NCBI RefSeq assembly: GCF_026340675.1
Contig: NZ_JAPEOX010000001.1
Location: 2,852,001-2,916,000 of the forward strand
Direction of reading: 5' to 3'
Length of the DNA stretch: 64,000 bases
DNA from: Streptomyces sp. NBC_01264
GTDB lineage: Bacteria; Actinomycetota; Actinomycetes; Streptomycetales; Streptomycetaceae
The translations under genes were made by a program, and so were the position numbers. Every line of letters starts with the position of its first letter. Position 1 is the stretch's first letter. The notes below the pieces were generated by a model, which was not told the DNA's origin, searched no databases, and worked only from the letters and a program-made list of their open reading frames with translations. Below, piece after piece: positions 17,474 to 26,093 of the stretch.

Positions 17474-18268
17474 ATGACGATCACTCCCCGCTCCCGGGCC
17501 CGGTCCTTCGACGGCGCCGCCGCCCTCTACGGGAAGCACCGGCCGGGCTACCCCGAGACCCTGTACGACGCCGTCGAGGAGCTGGCCGGCCGCCGGTTCG
17601 CCGGGGCCCGGGTCGCCGACGTGGGCGCGGGGACCGGGATCGGGACGGCGCCGATGCGCGCCCGGGGGGCCGAGGTGGTGGCGGTGGAGCCCGGGGACGG
17701 GATGGCCGCGGAGTTCCGGCGGACCCGGCCGGGGATCCCGATCGTGCGCGGGGACGGGAACCGGCTGCCACTGGCCGGGGCCGCCTTCGATTTCCTGACG
17801 TACGCGCAGGCCTGGCACTGGACGGATCCGGCGCGCTCCGTGCCCGAGGCCCGCCGGGTGCTGAAGCCCGGCGGGGCGCTCGCGATCTGGTGGAACGACC
17901 TGGACGAGTCGGCCGGCTGGATCGCGGCGCAGGGCGAGCGGATCCGTGCCTTCTTCGGGGCCGACGGCCCGGGCGGCGCGGTCGCGGGCGGGGCCGGCGC
18001 CGTGGGCGGGAGCGCCGAGACCCTGGGCTTCCGTACGCTCCCGCGCGGCCTCGACTCCGGCTTCACCACGCGGACCGTCCCGTGGTCCCGGCGGATCCCG
18101 CTGGAGGCGCACCTGGCGAACCTGGCCAGTCACTCGGCGTTCCTGCTGCTGGGCGAGGCGGGGACGCGGGAGTTCCTGGACGCCGAGCGGGAGCTCCTGA
18201 ACCCGCTCTTTCCGGACGGAACGGTGGAGGAGCCCTACGTGGTGAGCATCAGCGTGGCCGTCATCTGA
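17474..18268 (+). CDS. Class I SAM-dependent methyltransferase
   Basis: A 264-residue methyltransferase of the Methyltransf_11 type. Motif I is VADVGAGTGIGTAPM near residues 45-60, the acidic residue after strand 2 is in VVAVEPGDGM, and the motif II/III region is DFLTYAQAWHWTDPARSVPE followed by RRVLKPGGALAIWW. ATG 17474 is preferred to an upstream GTG because the homologous part begins ARSFDGAAALYGKHRPGYPE. The Gly-rich segment near residue 170 is a likely insertion. Similar proteins act on small molecules such as quinones or polyketides; the substrate cannot be read here. It stands alone, downstream of the response regulator on the same strand. Confidence 0.8.
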   Translation: MTITPRSRARSFDGAAALYGKHRPGYPETLYDAVEELAGRRFAGARVADVGAGTGIGTAPMRARGAEVVAVEPGDGMAAEFRRTRPGIPIVRGDGNRLPLAGAAFDFLTYAQAWHWTDPARSVPEARRVLKPGGALAIWWNDLDESAGWIAAQGERIRAFFGADGPGGAVAGGAGAVGGSAETLGFRTLPRGLDSGFTTRTVPWSRRIPLEAHLANLASHSAFLLLGEAGTREFLDAERELLNPLFPDGTVEEPYVVSISVAVI

Positions 18269-18322
18269 GACGGCCCGGTGTGGAGTGGCGCCTTCCGCCC
18301 GGGCGGCACGAGGCTGACCGCC

Positions 18323-18697
18323 ATGGCTTCCTCTTCCGACCTGCCCCCTGCCGTCAAGGTGTTCTTCCTCGCCAACGAGGGTCTGGCCTTCCTGCTGGAG
18401 CTGCTGGCCCTGGGCCTGCTGGCCTGGTGGGGCTGGACCCGTGACATCGGGCGGGCGGGCTCCGTCGCCCTGGCGGTGGCCGCGCCGCTCGCCGCCGCCG
18501 TGCTCTGGGGGATGTTCGCCGCGCCGAAGGCCCGGTACGCCGTCCCGCTCGCCGCTCAGCTCGGGGTGAAGGCGGTGGTGTTCGGCTCCGCCGCCCTGGC
18601 GCTGCTCGCGCTGGGGCAGCGGCTGCCGTCCCTCTGGTTCACGGTGGTCATCGTGGTGAACACCGCCCTGGCCACGTACTACCGCAGCCGCTCCTGA
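18323..18697 (+). CDS. Small membrane protein, YrdB/DUF2568-like
   Basis: A 124-residue integral membrane protein with about four transmembrane helices (AFLLELLALGLLAWWGW; VALAVAAPLAAAVLWGMF; AVVFGSAALALLAL; LWFTVVIVVNTALATYY) and the short conserved FAAPKARY loop of the YrdB group. ATG 18323 is chosen because the helix-bearing part starts directly after it. The function of the family is unknown. Its last 19 bases overlap the convergent acyl-CoA dehydrogenase gene, so the two transcripts are antisense at their ends and no terminator separates them. Confidence 0.7.
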   Translation: MASSSDLPPAVKVFFLANEGLAFLLELLALGLLAWWGWTRDIGRAGSVALAVAAPLAAAVLWGMFAAPKARYAVPLAAQLGVKAVVFGSAALALLALGQRLPSLWFTVVIVVNTALATYYRSRS

Positions 18698-19662
18698 AGC
18701 ACCGCCGCCCGGCACTGCGAGGGGCTCCCCCAGGCATCGCGCAGCGGGCGGGCCTTGCGCAGCCACAGGGAGAGGTCGAGTTCCTCGGTGTAGCCGACGG
18801 CGCCGTGCAGCTGGAGCGCGGTCATCGCGGCCGCGTACGCCGCTTCGCCCGCGGTCAGCTTCGCCGCCGCGACCTCCCCGGGGTCCAGCGAGAGCGCGGC
18901 CGCCCACAGCAGCGGCCGGGCGAACTCCAGCCCGATCAGGGTGTCGGCGAGCCGGTGCTTCACCGCCTGGAAGCCGCCGATCGCCGTGCCGAACTGCGTG
19001 CGCTGCTTCGCGTACCCCACCGTGCGCGCGAGGAGGGCCTCGCCGGTGCCGAGGCACTGGGCGGCGGTGAGCAGCCGGGCCCAGTCCGCGGCGTCCCGGG
19101 CCGCCGCGGTGACCGCCGGGCCGGCGGCGAGGAGCTCGCCGCCGCCGTCCGGGAGGGCGAGGCGGCGGGCGGGGTCGGTGGAGGTGCGCAGCGGTCCGGC
19201 GCCGGGGGCCAGGCGGAGCTCCCCGGCCGGGGACACCGTGAAGAGGTGGGTGGCCGCGTCGGCGTCCAGGGCGTACGGGCCTGCGCCGGGCAGGGTGAGG
19301 GTGGCGGAGGTCTCCCCCGCCGCCAGTCCGGGGAGGAACCGCTTGGCCAGTGCCTCGTCGCCGAGCCGGGTCAGGAGCACGGCGGCGGCGGCCGTCTCCA
19401 CGACCGGGCCGGGGACCCCGGCGCGGCCCAGCTCCACGAAGCCGGTGGCCAGTTCCAGGGGCAGCAGGCCCATGCCCTCGTGGGCCTCGTCGGCCGCGAG
19501 GGCGAACAGTCCGGTGGCGGCGAGCCGCGCCCACAGCGCCCTGCCGGGAGCGTGGTCGCCCGCGCCCCAGGCCCGTACCGCTGCCGGGACCTCGGACGCG
19601 GCGAGCAGACCGCGCAGGGTGCGGGCGAAGTCCGACTGTTCCTCGGACGGCAGGAAGCGCAT
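18679..19662 (-). CDS. fadE32: Acyl-CoA dehydrogenase subunit, FadE32-like
   Basis: A 327-residue short acyl-CoA dehydrogenase beginning MRFLPSEEQSDFARTLRGLL. FAD-binding features are weak, but the C-terminal helical domain is clear: AKQRTQFGTAIGGFQAVKHR, then ALQLHGAVGYTEELDLSLWL. The usual C-terminal EIQR segment is absent. Short FadE proteins like this act as one half of alpha2-beta2 heterotetramers in mycobacterial steroid breakdown, with the second half encoded next door. The start overlaps the FadE31-like stop as TGATG, giving strong coupling. The assignment to FadE32 rather than FadE33 rests on gene order and length and is provisional. Confidence 0.7.
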   Translation of the reverse strand: MRFLPSEEQSDFARTLRGLLAASEVPAAVRAWGAGDHAPGRALWARLAATGLFALAADEAHEGMGLLPLELATGFVELGRAGVPGPVVETAAAAVLLTRLGDEALAKRFLPGLAAGETSATLTLPGAGPYALDADAATHLFTVSPAGELRLAPGAGPLRTSTDPARRLALPDGGGELLAAGPAVTAAARDAADWARLLTAAQCLGTGEALLARTVGYAKQRTQFGTAIGGFQAVKHRLADTLIGLEFARPLLWAAALSLDPGEVAAAKLTAGEAAYAAAMTALQLHGAVGYTEELDLSLWLRKARPLRDAWGSPSQCRAAVLQERLR

Positions 19663-20807
19663 CAGCGGCGGCCCTTCGGGAGGCCGAGCAGCCGCTCGGC
19701 GATGATGTCGCGCTGGATCTCGTTGGTCCCCGCGTAGATGGGACCGGCGAGGGAGAAGATCCACGGCTCGGCCCATTCCCCGTCGGCGAGTTCCGCGTCG
19801 GGGCCCAGCAGGTCGAGGGCGCTCTCGTGCAGGGCTATGTCGTACCGGGACCAGAACACCTTGTTCAGGCTGGACTCGGCGCCGATCGTCTCCCCGGCGG
19901 CGAAGCGGGAGGCGTTGGCCCAGGTGAACAGCTGGTAGGCGCGGGCTCCGACGACCGCGTCGGCGACCCGGTCGCGCAGGGCGGTGTCGGCCGGGTCCCC
20001 GAGGTCGTGCCACAGGTCCACGAGGCGGTCGGCCGCGGCGAGGAAGCGGCCGGGGGCGCGCAGGGTGAGTCCGCGCTCGTTGCCGGTGGTGGACATGGCG
20101 ATCCGCCAGCCCTGTCCGGGCTCCCCGATGACGTCCGCGTCGGGGACGAAGACCTCGTCGAGGAAGAGTTCCGCGAAGGCGGGCTTGCCGTCGAGGCGGC
20201 CGATGGGCCGCACGGTGACCCCGGGGGCCCGCAGGTCGAACATCAGGTAGGTGAGGCCCTGGTGGGGTTTGGGGGTGTCGGGGTCGGTGCGGAAGATGCC
20301 GAAGGCCCGGTCGGCGAAGGCGGCCCGCGAGGACCAGGTCTTCTGCCCGGTGAGCAGCCAGCCGCCTTCGGTGCGCACCGCCCGGGAGGTGAGGGAGGCG
20401 AGGTCGGAGCCGGATTCGGGCTCGGACCAGGCCTGGGCCCAGATCGTCTCGCCACTGGCCATGGAGGGCAGGACGCGGGCGCGCTGTTCGTCCGTGGCGT
20501 GGTCGAAGAGGGTGGGGGCGAGCAGGTTGATGCCGTTCTGCGAGACCCGGCCGGGTGCGCCGGCGGCCCAGTACTCCTCCTCGAAGACCAGCCAGTGCTC
20601 GATGTCGACGCCGCGGCCTCCGTACTCCTCGGGCCAGGACACCACCGCCCAGCGGGCGGCGTGCAGGAGCGCCTCCCATTCCCGGTGGGCGGCGAAGCCC
20701 TCGCGGGTCTCCAGCGAGGGCAGGGGGGTGGCGGGCACGTGGGCGGCGAGCCAGTCGCGCGCCTCGGCCCGGAAGGCCTCCACGTCCGCCGAGTGGTTCA
20801 GGTCCAT
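19662..20807 (-). CDS. fadE31: Acyl-CoA dehydrogenase subunit, FadE31-like
   Basis: A 381-residue acyl-CoA dehydrogenase. The N-terminal helical domain carries WPEEYGGRGVDIEHWLVFEE, the middle domain IWAQAWSEPESGSDLASLTS and GQKTWSSRAAFADRAFG, and the C-terminus the family end IYAGTNEIQRDIIAERLLGL. It should oxidise a CoA thioester derived from rings C/D and pass electrons to ETF. Its start overlaps the stop of the enoyl-CoA hydratase gene by one base (TGATG) and its stop overlaps the FadE32-like start the same way. The three are thus one translationally linked operon controlled from the 21,687 operator. Confidence 0.75.
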   Translation of the reverse strand: MDLNHSADVEAFRAEARDWLAAHVPATPLPSLETREGFAAHREWEALLHAARWAVVSWPEEYGGRGVDIEHWLVFEEEYWAAGAPGRVSQNGINLLAPTLFDHATDEQRARVLPSMASGETIWAQAWSEPESGSDLASLTSRAVRTEGGWLLTGQKTWSSRAAFADRAFGIFRTDPDTPKPHQGLTYLMFDLRAPGVTVRPIGRLDGKPAFAELFLDEVFVPDADVIGEPGQGWRIAMSTTGNERGLTLRAPGRFLAAADRLVDLWHDLGDPADTALRDRVADAVVGARAYQLFTWANASRFAAGETIGAESSLNKVFWSRYDIALHESALDLLGPDAELADGEWAEPWIFSLAGPIYAGTNEIQRDIIAERLLGLPKGRR

Positions 20808-21670
20808 CAGCTGTTCGCCTCCTTCATGGCGGCTTCCTTCATCGCAGACAGGTTCATGCCGCCGAGCGAGTCCGCCGCGGTCTCGGCGTTGTGGGCGTGC
20901 GCGAGGTGGTGCAGGCCGAAGACGGAGTCCATGCCGGTGTGCAGGCCCTGGAGGTCCTCGGCCTGGTTGACGGCCCGCTTGGTGAGGGCGAGTCCGAAGG
21001 AGGGCATCTCGGCGATCCGCAGGGCGAGCCGGTCGGTGGCCTCTGCCAGTTCGGCCCGCTCGACGACGCGGTTGACCATGCCGATCTCGTAGGCCCGGCG
21101 GGCGGGCATCCGGTCGCCGGTGTAGAGGAATTCCTTGGCGATGCGCGGGGGCATGGCCCACGGGTGGGCGAAGTACTCGACGCCGGGGATGCCCATGCGG
21201 ACGACGGGATCGGCGAAGAAGGCGTCCTCGCTGGCCACGATCAGGTCGCAGACCCAGGCGAGCATCAGCCCGCCGGCCACGCACGCGCCGTGGACGGAGG
21301 CGATGACGGGCTTGGGCAGTTCGCGCCAGCGCCGGCACATGCCGAGGTAGACCTCGGATTCTCGGGCGAAGCGGGATTCGGCGCCGGAGCGCTGGGAGTG
21401 GTCCCACCACAGGCCTGCCCGGCGTTCGAAGGGCAGGTGCGCGTCGCGCTCGGGCGTGCCGATGTCGTGGCCGGCGGAGAAGTGCTCGCCGGCCCCGGCC
21501 AGGACGAGGACCTTGACCGCGGGATCGTCGGCGGCCCGGTAGAAGGCGTCGTCGAGGGCGTAGGTCATCGCGCTGTTCTGGGCGTTGCGGTACCGGGGGC
21601 GGTTCATGGTCACGTACGCGACCGGTCCGCGGCGCTCGTAGAGCACGGGGCTGTCATCGGGCATCGGCAT
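20807..21670 (-). CDS. Enoyl-CoA hydratase/isomerase family protein
   Basis: A 287-residue crotonase. Oxyanion-hole segments are GEHFSAGHDIGTPERD and VHGACVAGGLMLAWVCDL, followed by FFADPVVRMGIPGVEYFAHP where catalytic acids often lie. An earlier TTG in the same frame sits inside the KstR2-like operator; ATG 21670 with the GGATC site is preferred. It is the first gene of the operon with the FadE31- and FadE32-like genes and diverges from fadE30. Its role is probably hydration of a CoA intermediate after dehydrogenation. It is not the EchA20-type ring hydrolase, which is at 7401. Confidence 0.78.
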   Translation of the reverse strand: MPMPDDSPVLYERRGPVAYVTMNRPRYRNAQNSAMTYALDDAFYRAADDPAVKVLVLAGAGEHFSAGHDIGTPERDAHLPFERRAGLWWDHSQRSGAESRFARESEVYLGMCRRWRELPKPVIASVHGACVAGGLMLAWVCDLIVASEDAFFADPVVRMGIPGVEYFAHPWAMPPRIAKEFLYTGDRMPARRAYEIGMVNRVVERAELAEATDRLALRIAEMPSFGLALTKRAVNQAEDLQGLHTGMDSVFGLHHLAHAHNAETAADSLGGMNLSAMKEAAMKEANS

Positions 21671-21686
21671 CCCAGGATCCTTCCCT

Positions 21687-21700
21687 AACAAGTGTTTGGT
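21687..21700. promoter_or_regulatory. KstR2-like operator in the divergent echA/fadE30 promoter
   Basis: AACAAGTGTTTGGT at 21687-21700 matches AnCAAGnnCTTGnT at 13 of 14 positions, the only change being C to T at position 9. It lies 16 bases before the fadE30 ATG and 16 bases before the divergent hydratase ATG. It probably also controls kstR2 itself, which is the third gene of the fadE30 operon. Confidence 0.8.
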
Positions 21701-21716
21701 AGGTTAACGTACGGCC

Positions 21717-22865
21717 ATGAGCAGCGTCGAGGAGTTCCGCACCGAGGTTCGGAGTTGGCTACGGACCCACCTCACCGGCGAGTTCGCCGCCCTCAAGGGC
21801 CGCGGCGGACCGGGCCGGGAGCACGAGGCCTTCGCCGAACGCCTCACCTGGGAGCGGCACATGGCGGCGCACGGCTGGACCTGCGTGGGCTGGCCCGTCG
21901 AGTACGGCGGCCGCGGCGCGAGCACCGAGCAGCAGATCGCCTTCCACGAGGAGTACGCGCTGGCCGACGCGCCCGCGCGCGTGAACCACATAGGGGAGCA
22001 GCTCCTCGGCCCCACCCTCATCGCGCACGGCACCGAGGAGCAGCGGCGGCGCTTCCTGCCGCCCATCCGGGCCGTGGAGGAGCTGTGGTGCCAGGGCTAC
22101 AGCGAGCCCGACGCCGGCTCGGACCTGGCGAACATCCGCACCCGGGCCGCCCTGGCGGACGGCGCGTGGGTGGTGGACGGCCAGAAGATCTGGACCTCCC
22201 TGGCCCACGAGGCGCAGTGGTGCTTCGTCGTCGCCCGCACCGAGCCGGGCTCCCGCCGGCACGCGGGGCTCTCCTACCTCCTGGTCCCGATGGACCAGCC
22301 CGGGGTGGAGGTCCGGCCCATCGTGCAGCTGACCGGGACCTCGGAGTTCAACGAGGTCTTCTTCGACGGGGCGCGGACCGACGCCGCCCACGTGGTCGGC
22401 GCGCCCGGTGAGGGCTGGGCCGTGGCCATGGCCACCCTCGGCTTCGAGCGCGGGGTCTCCACCCTCGGCCAGCAGGTCGGCTTCCGCCGCGAGCTCGAAG
22501 ACCTGGCCGCGCTGGCGAGGCGCAACGGCGCGATGGCCGATCCGCTGATCCGCGACCGGCTCGTCCGGGCCTGGATCGGCCTGGAGACCATGCGCGCCTC
22601 CGCGCTGCTGCCCGGGGTCGCCCCGTCCACGGCCAAGCTGTACTGGGCCCGCTGGCACCGGGACCTCGGCGAGCTCGCCATGGACGTCTGCGGAGCCGCC
22701 TCGCTCCTCGCGGCGGGGGCGCACGGGGACCCGTACGACCTCGACGACTGGCAGCGGCTCTTCCTCTTCTCCCGCTCCGACACCCTCTACGCGGGCTCCG
22801 ACGAGATCCAGCGCACCATCGTCGCCGAGCGCATCCTCGGCCTTCCCAAGGAGGTACGGGCATGA
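21717..22865 (+). CDS. fadE30: Acyl-CoA dehydrogenase FadE30
   Basis: A 382-residue acyl-CoA dehydrogenase that aligns from end to end with remembered mycobacterial FadE30: VEEFRTEVRSWL, GEFAALKGRGGPGREHEAFA, QGYSEPDAGSDLANI, WTSLAHEAQWCFVVARTEPG and SDEIQRTIVAERILGLPKEV. FadE30 is proposed to act early in beta-oxidation of the HIP-CoA side chain. ATG 21717 lies only 16 bases after the operator and has a weak ribosome site, so the message may be leaderless or nearly so. Its stop overlaps the ipdF ATG by 4 nt. Confidence 0.88.
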   Translation: MSSVEEFRTEVRSWLRTHLTGEFAALKGRGGPGREHEAFAERLTWERHMAAHGWTCVGWPVEYGGRGASTEQQIAFHEEYALADAPARVNHIGEQLLGPTLIAHGTEEQRRRFLPPIRAVEELWCQGYSEPDAGSDLANIRTRAALADGAWVVDGQKIWTSLAHEAQWCFVVARTEPGSRRHAGLSYLLVPMDQPGVEVRPIVQLTGTSEFNEVFFDGARTDAAHVVGAPGEGWAVAMATLGFERGVSTLGQQVGFRRELEDLAALARRNGAMADPLIRDRLVRAWIGLETMRASALLPGVAPSTAKLYWARWHRDLGELAMDVCGAASLLAAGAHGDPYDLDDWQRLFLFSRSDTLYAGSDEIQRTIVAERILGLPKEVRA

Positions 22866-23656
22866 ACGCGCTCGGCAACGCACCCGAGTACGTGACGGGC
22901 CACGGGCTGCTCAAGGGCCGGACGGCCGTGATCACCGCGGCCGCCGGGGCCGGCATCGGCGGGGCCACCGCCCGGCGGTTCCTGGAGGAGGGGGCCCGCG
23001 TCCTCATCGGCGACGCGCACGCCCGCCGGCTCAAGGAGAGCGAGGAGGCACTGGCCGTGGAGTTCGGCGCGGACCGGGTCGCCTCCCTGCCCTGCGACGT
23101 CACCGACGAGGAGCAGGTGGGCGCCTTCTTCGCGCTCGCCGAACGGCTCCACGGCCGCCTCGACCTCGTCGTCAACAACGCCGGGCTCGGCGGCACGGCG
23201 AACCTCGTCGACATGACCGACGAGCAGTGGTCCCGCGTCCTCGACGTCACGCTGAACGGCACCTTCCGCTGCACCCGCGCCGCGATGCGCTCCATGCGGG
23301 CCTCCGGAACGGGCGGGGTGATCGTCAACAACGCCTCCGTCATCGGCTGGCGCGCCCAGACCGGGCAGGCCCACTACGCCGCCGCCAAGGCCGGGGTGAT
23401 GGCGCTGACCCGCTGCGCGGCGCTGGAGGCGGCGGAGTTCGGCGTACGGATCAACGCGGTCGCCCCGAGCCTGGCCATGCACCCGCACCTGGTGAAGGTC
23501 ACCAGCGAGGAACTGCTCACCGAACTCACCGCCCGCGAGGCCTTCGGCCGCTACGCCGAGCCCTGGGAGGTGGCCAACGTCATCGTGTTCCTGGCCAGCG
23601 GCTACTCGTCGTACATGACGGGCGAGACCGTGTCGGTCAGCAGTCAGCACGCGTAG
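22862..23656 (+). CDS. ipdF: Short-chain dehydrogenase IpdF
   Basis: A 264-residue SDR that matches remembered IpdF: GHGLLKGRTAVITAAAGAGI (glycine-rich cofactor loop), VNNAGLGGTANLVDMTDEQW, VNNASVIGWRAQTGQAHYAA with the catalytic Ser and Tyr, and the end GYSSYMTGETVSVSSQHA. IpdF is proposed to interconvert a hydroxyl and a ketone on a ring C/D propanoyl-CoA intermediate. It lies between fadE30 (ATGA overlap) and kstR2 (26-bp gap), the same cluster content as in M. tuberculosis. Confidence 0.87.
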   Translation: MNALGNAPEYVTGHGLLKGRTAVITAAAGAGIGGATARRFLEEGARVLIGDAHARRLKESEEALAVEFGADRVASLPCDVTDEEQVGAFFALAERLHGRLDLVVNNAGLGGTANLVDMTDEQWSRVLDVTLNGTFRCTRAAMRSMRASGTGGVIVNNASVIGWRAQTGQAHYAAAKAGVMALTRCAALEAAEFGVRINAVAPSLAMHPHLVKVTSEELLTELTAREAFGRYAEPWEVANVIVFLASGYSSYMTGETVSVSSQHA

Positions 23657-23681
23657 GGCGACCTATGACGAGAATGGCCGG

Positions 23682-24317
23682 GTGCCAACGAACAAGCCGA
23701 TCGCATCGACGGCCAAGAAGAAGCCCCAGGTGACGGCGTCGCCCGAACGCCGCCGCGAACTCCTCGACACCGCCGCCGAGGTCTTCGCCGCGCAGGGCTA
23801 CAACGCCACCACCGTCCGCAAGATCGCCGACGCCGCCGGCATGCTCGCCGGCAGCCTCTACTACCACTTCGATTCCAAGGAATCGATGCTCGACGAGATC
23901 CTCTCCGCCTTCCTGACCGAGCTGTGGGAGGGGTACGACACCGTGCTCGCCGCCGGTCTCGGGCCCAGGGAGACCATCGAGGCCCTCGTCACCGAATCGT
24001 TCCGGGAGATCGACCGGCACCGCGCCGCGGTCGCCATCTACCAGAAGGAGTCCCGGACCCTGTCGGTCCAGCCCCGCTTCCACTACCTCTCCGACTCGCA
24101 GGTCAAGTTCGAGAAGGCGTGGCTGGGGACGCTGGAGCGCGGGGTCGCGGACGGGGTCTTCCGCGCCGACCTGGACATCCGCCTCACCTACCGCTTCGTG
24201 CGCGACACGGTGTGGGTGGCGGCGTCCTGGTACCGGCCGGGCGGCCAGCACAGCCCCGAGGAGATCGCCCGCCAGTACCTGTCGATGGTCCTGGACGGCA
24301 TCGCCACACGCACGTAA
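23682..24317 (+). CDS. kstR2: TetR-family repressor KstR2
   Basis: A 211-residue TetR regulator starting at GTG 23682, preceded by a weak purine-rich stretch. The N-terminal HTH is ERRRELLDTAAEVFAAQGYN and TTVRKIADAAGMLAGSLYYH. The ligand domain contains IYQKESRTLSVQPRFHYLSD and FVRDTVWVAASWYRPGGQHS, which match remembered KstR2, the repressor released by HIP-CoA. A Lys-rich tail (STAKKKPQ) precedes the HTH. Two KstR2-like operators in the window sit in the divergent promoters of its likely targets. Autoregulation is expected, because it lies third in the fadE30 operon. Confidence 0.88.
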   Translation: MPTNKPIASTAKKKPQVTASPERRRELLDTAAEVFAAQGYNATTVRKIADAAGMLAGSLYYHFDSKESMLDEILSAFLTELWEGYDTVLAAGLGPRETIEALVTESFREIDRHRAAVAIYQKESRTLSVQPRFHYLSDSQVKFEKAWLGTLERGVADGVFRADLDIRLTYRFVRDTVWVAASWYRPGGQHSPEEIARQYLSMVLDGIATRT

Positions 24318-24332
24318 CCCTGAGGAGTTCTG

Positions 24333-25490
24333 ATGCCCGAGGCCTACATAGTCGAAGCGGTACGCACCCCCGTGGGGCGGCGCAAGGGAGGCCTGTCCGA
24401 GGTCCACCCGGCCGACCTGGGGGCGCACGTCCTCAAGGCGCTCGTCGAACGGTCCGGGATCGACCCGTCGGCCGTGGAGGACGTGGTCTTCGGCTGCCTC
24501 GACACGGTGGGGCCGCAGGCCGGCGACATCGCCCGGACCGCCTGGCTGGCGGCGGGGCTCCCCGAGGAGGTCCCGGGCGTCACCATCGACCGCCAGTGCG
24601 GATCCTCGCAGCAGGCCGTGCACTTCGCCGCGCAGGGCGTCATGTCCGGCACCCAGGACCTGGTCGTCGCGGGCGGCACCCAGAACATGTCGATGATCCC
24701 GATCGCCTTCGCCTCGCGGCAGGCGGCGGAGCCGCTCGGCTTCACCGAGGGCCCGTACCTGGGCTCGGCGGGATGGCGGGCCCGGTACGGGGACTCCCCC
24801 GTCAACCAGTTCTACGGGGCCCAGCTGATCGCCGAGAAGTGGGGCATCTCCCGCCTCGACATGGAGGAGTTCGCCCTGCGCTCCCACCAGCGGGCGCTGC
24901 GCGCGATCGACGAGGGCCGCTTCGAGCGGGAGATCGTGCCGTACGGGTCGGTGTCGGTGGACGAGGGCCCGCGCCGCGACACGACGCTGGAGAAGATGGC
25001 GGGGCTCAAGCCGGTCATGGAGGGCGGCACGATCACGGCGGCGGTCTCCTCCCAGGTCTCGGACGGCGCGGCGGCGATGCTGCTGGCCTCCGAGCGGGCG
25101 GTACGGGAACACGGGCTGCGCCCGCGGGCCCGCATCCACCACCTGTCGGTGCGCGGCGAGGACCCGATCCGCATGCTGTCGGCGCCGATCCCGGCGACGG
25201 CGTACGCCCTGAAGAAGACGGGCATGTCCCTGGCGGACATCGACCTGGTCGAGATCAACGAGGCCTTCGCCCCGGTGGCCCTGGCCTGGCTGAAGGAGAC
25301 GGGCGCGGACCCGGAGCGGGTCAACGTCAACGGCGGCGCGATCGCCCTGGGGCACCCCCTGGGCGCGACGGGCGTCAAGCTGATGACCACCCTCCTGCAC
25401 GAACTGGAGCGCACGGGCGGCCGCTTCGGCCTCCAGACCATGTGCGAGGGCGGCGGCCAGGCCAACGTCACGATCATCGAGCGGCTGTAG
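24333..25490 (+). CDS. fadA6: Acetyl-CoA acetyltransferase/thiolase FadA6
   Basis: A 385-residue thiolase. The nucleophilic cysteine is in IDRQCGSSQQAVHFAAQGVM near residue 90, the histidine in GAIALGHPLGATG, and the second cysteine in FGLQTMCEGGGQANV. The length and the motif EAVRTPVGRRKGGLSEVHPA match the steroid-pathway FadA6 group. It should carry out the thiolytic cleavage of ring-derived beta-ketoacyl-CoAs after IpdAB. It starts 15 bases after kstR2 behind a GAGGAG site and ends the operon, after which a Streptomyces-type palindromic repeat follows. Confidence 0.88.
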   Translation: MPEAYIVEAVRTPVGRRKGGLSEVHPADLGAHVLKALVERSGIDPSAVEDVVFGCLDTVGPQAGDIARTAWLAAGLPEEVPGVTIDRQCGSSQQAVHFAAQGVMSGTQDLVVAGGTQNMSMIPIAFASRQAAEPLGFTEGPYLGSAGWRARYGDSPVNQFYGAQLIAEKWGISRLDMEEFALRSHQRALRAIDEGRFEREIVPYGSVSVDEGPRRDTTLEKMAGLKPVMEGGTITAAVSSQVSDGAAAMLLASERAVREHGLRPRARIHHLSVRGEDPIRMLSAPIPATAYALKKTGMSLADIDLVEINEAFAPVALAWLKETGADPERVNVNGGAIALGHPLGATGVKLMTTLLHELERTGGRFGLQTMCEGGGQANVTIIERL

Positions 25491-25549
25491 CCCCCGCCGG
25501 AGCCCGGCTGTCCCCCGGGGACCGGCCCCCGGACCCAGCGCACGCGGAG

Positions 25550-25630
25550 CGAAATCCAGCCTCGCCGGCGTTTGAGGCGCGGGGTCTGGGGCGGAGCCCC
25601 AGGGGGTCCGGGCGCAGCCCGGGGAACGGG
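25550..25630. repeat. Dispersed Streptomyces-type palindromic repeat
   Basis: The segment contains CCAGCCTCGCCGGCGTTTGA followed by two hairpins: CTGGGGC-gga-GCCCCAG (25586-25602) and CCGGGC-gca-GCCCGG (25608-25622). From memory this composite is common between genes in Streptomyces. It lies downstream of fadA6 and can act as a terminator or RNA stabiliser. Confidence 0.6.
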
Positions 25631-25695
25631 CGAAGGGCGGGGAGGGGACATCGCCCCGCGCGGCGGCACATCCGCAGCCGGGCCGGCCGGTCGGC

Positions 25696-26025
25696 TCAAG
25701 GGGCGGGCAGACGCCGCGAGAGACGGGTCAGAGACACCGTCTGGGCCAAGACCAGACCGCCGGTCAGGATCTGCCAGAGCAGCGGGTCGGGTGCGTCCCA
25801 GGCGCGGGCAGCGCACAGCGCGATCGCCACCGCGCCCAGCGCCAGCCCGATCCGGTGGAGGAAGCCCGCGTCGGTGCCGTGCGGCAGTCCGGACACGAGG
25901 GCGACCAGCCCCAGCATGACCGGCAGCCAGTGCGGCTGGGAGCCGCGCATCAGCAGGACCGCGGCGAACTCCGCTGCGAAGGCGAGGGAGTTGCGCGCCA
26001 GGGCCCCCGGGACCGATATCGACAT
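25696..26025 (-). CDS. Small integral membrane protein, unknown
   Basis: A 109-residue protein from ATG 26025 (GTG 26031 is also possible) with about four hydrophobic segments: LAFAAEFAAVLLMRG, LPVMLGLVALVSGL, IGLALGAVAIALCAARAW and LWQILTGGLVLAQTVSL. It ends in a basic tail. I do not recognise the family. It is convergent with fadA6 across the palindromic repeat, and the tRNA-like element lies just beyond its start. Codon third positions are GC-rich as in the neighbours, which supports coding. Confidence 0.55.
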   Translation of the reverse strand: MSISVPGALARNSLAFAAEFAAVLLMRGSQPHWLPVMLGLVALVSGLPHGTDAGFLHRIGLALGAVAIALCAARAWDAPDPLLWQILTGGLVLAQTVSLTRLSRRLPAP

Positions 26026-26093
26026 GCACACATCATGCCGGGGATATTCGTGTGCGCGTCCGGCGGGGCCGGGCCTAGGATCCCGGGCAAGGG

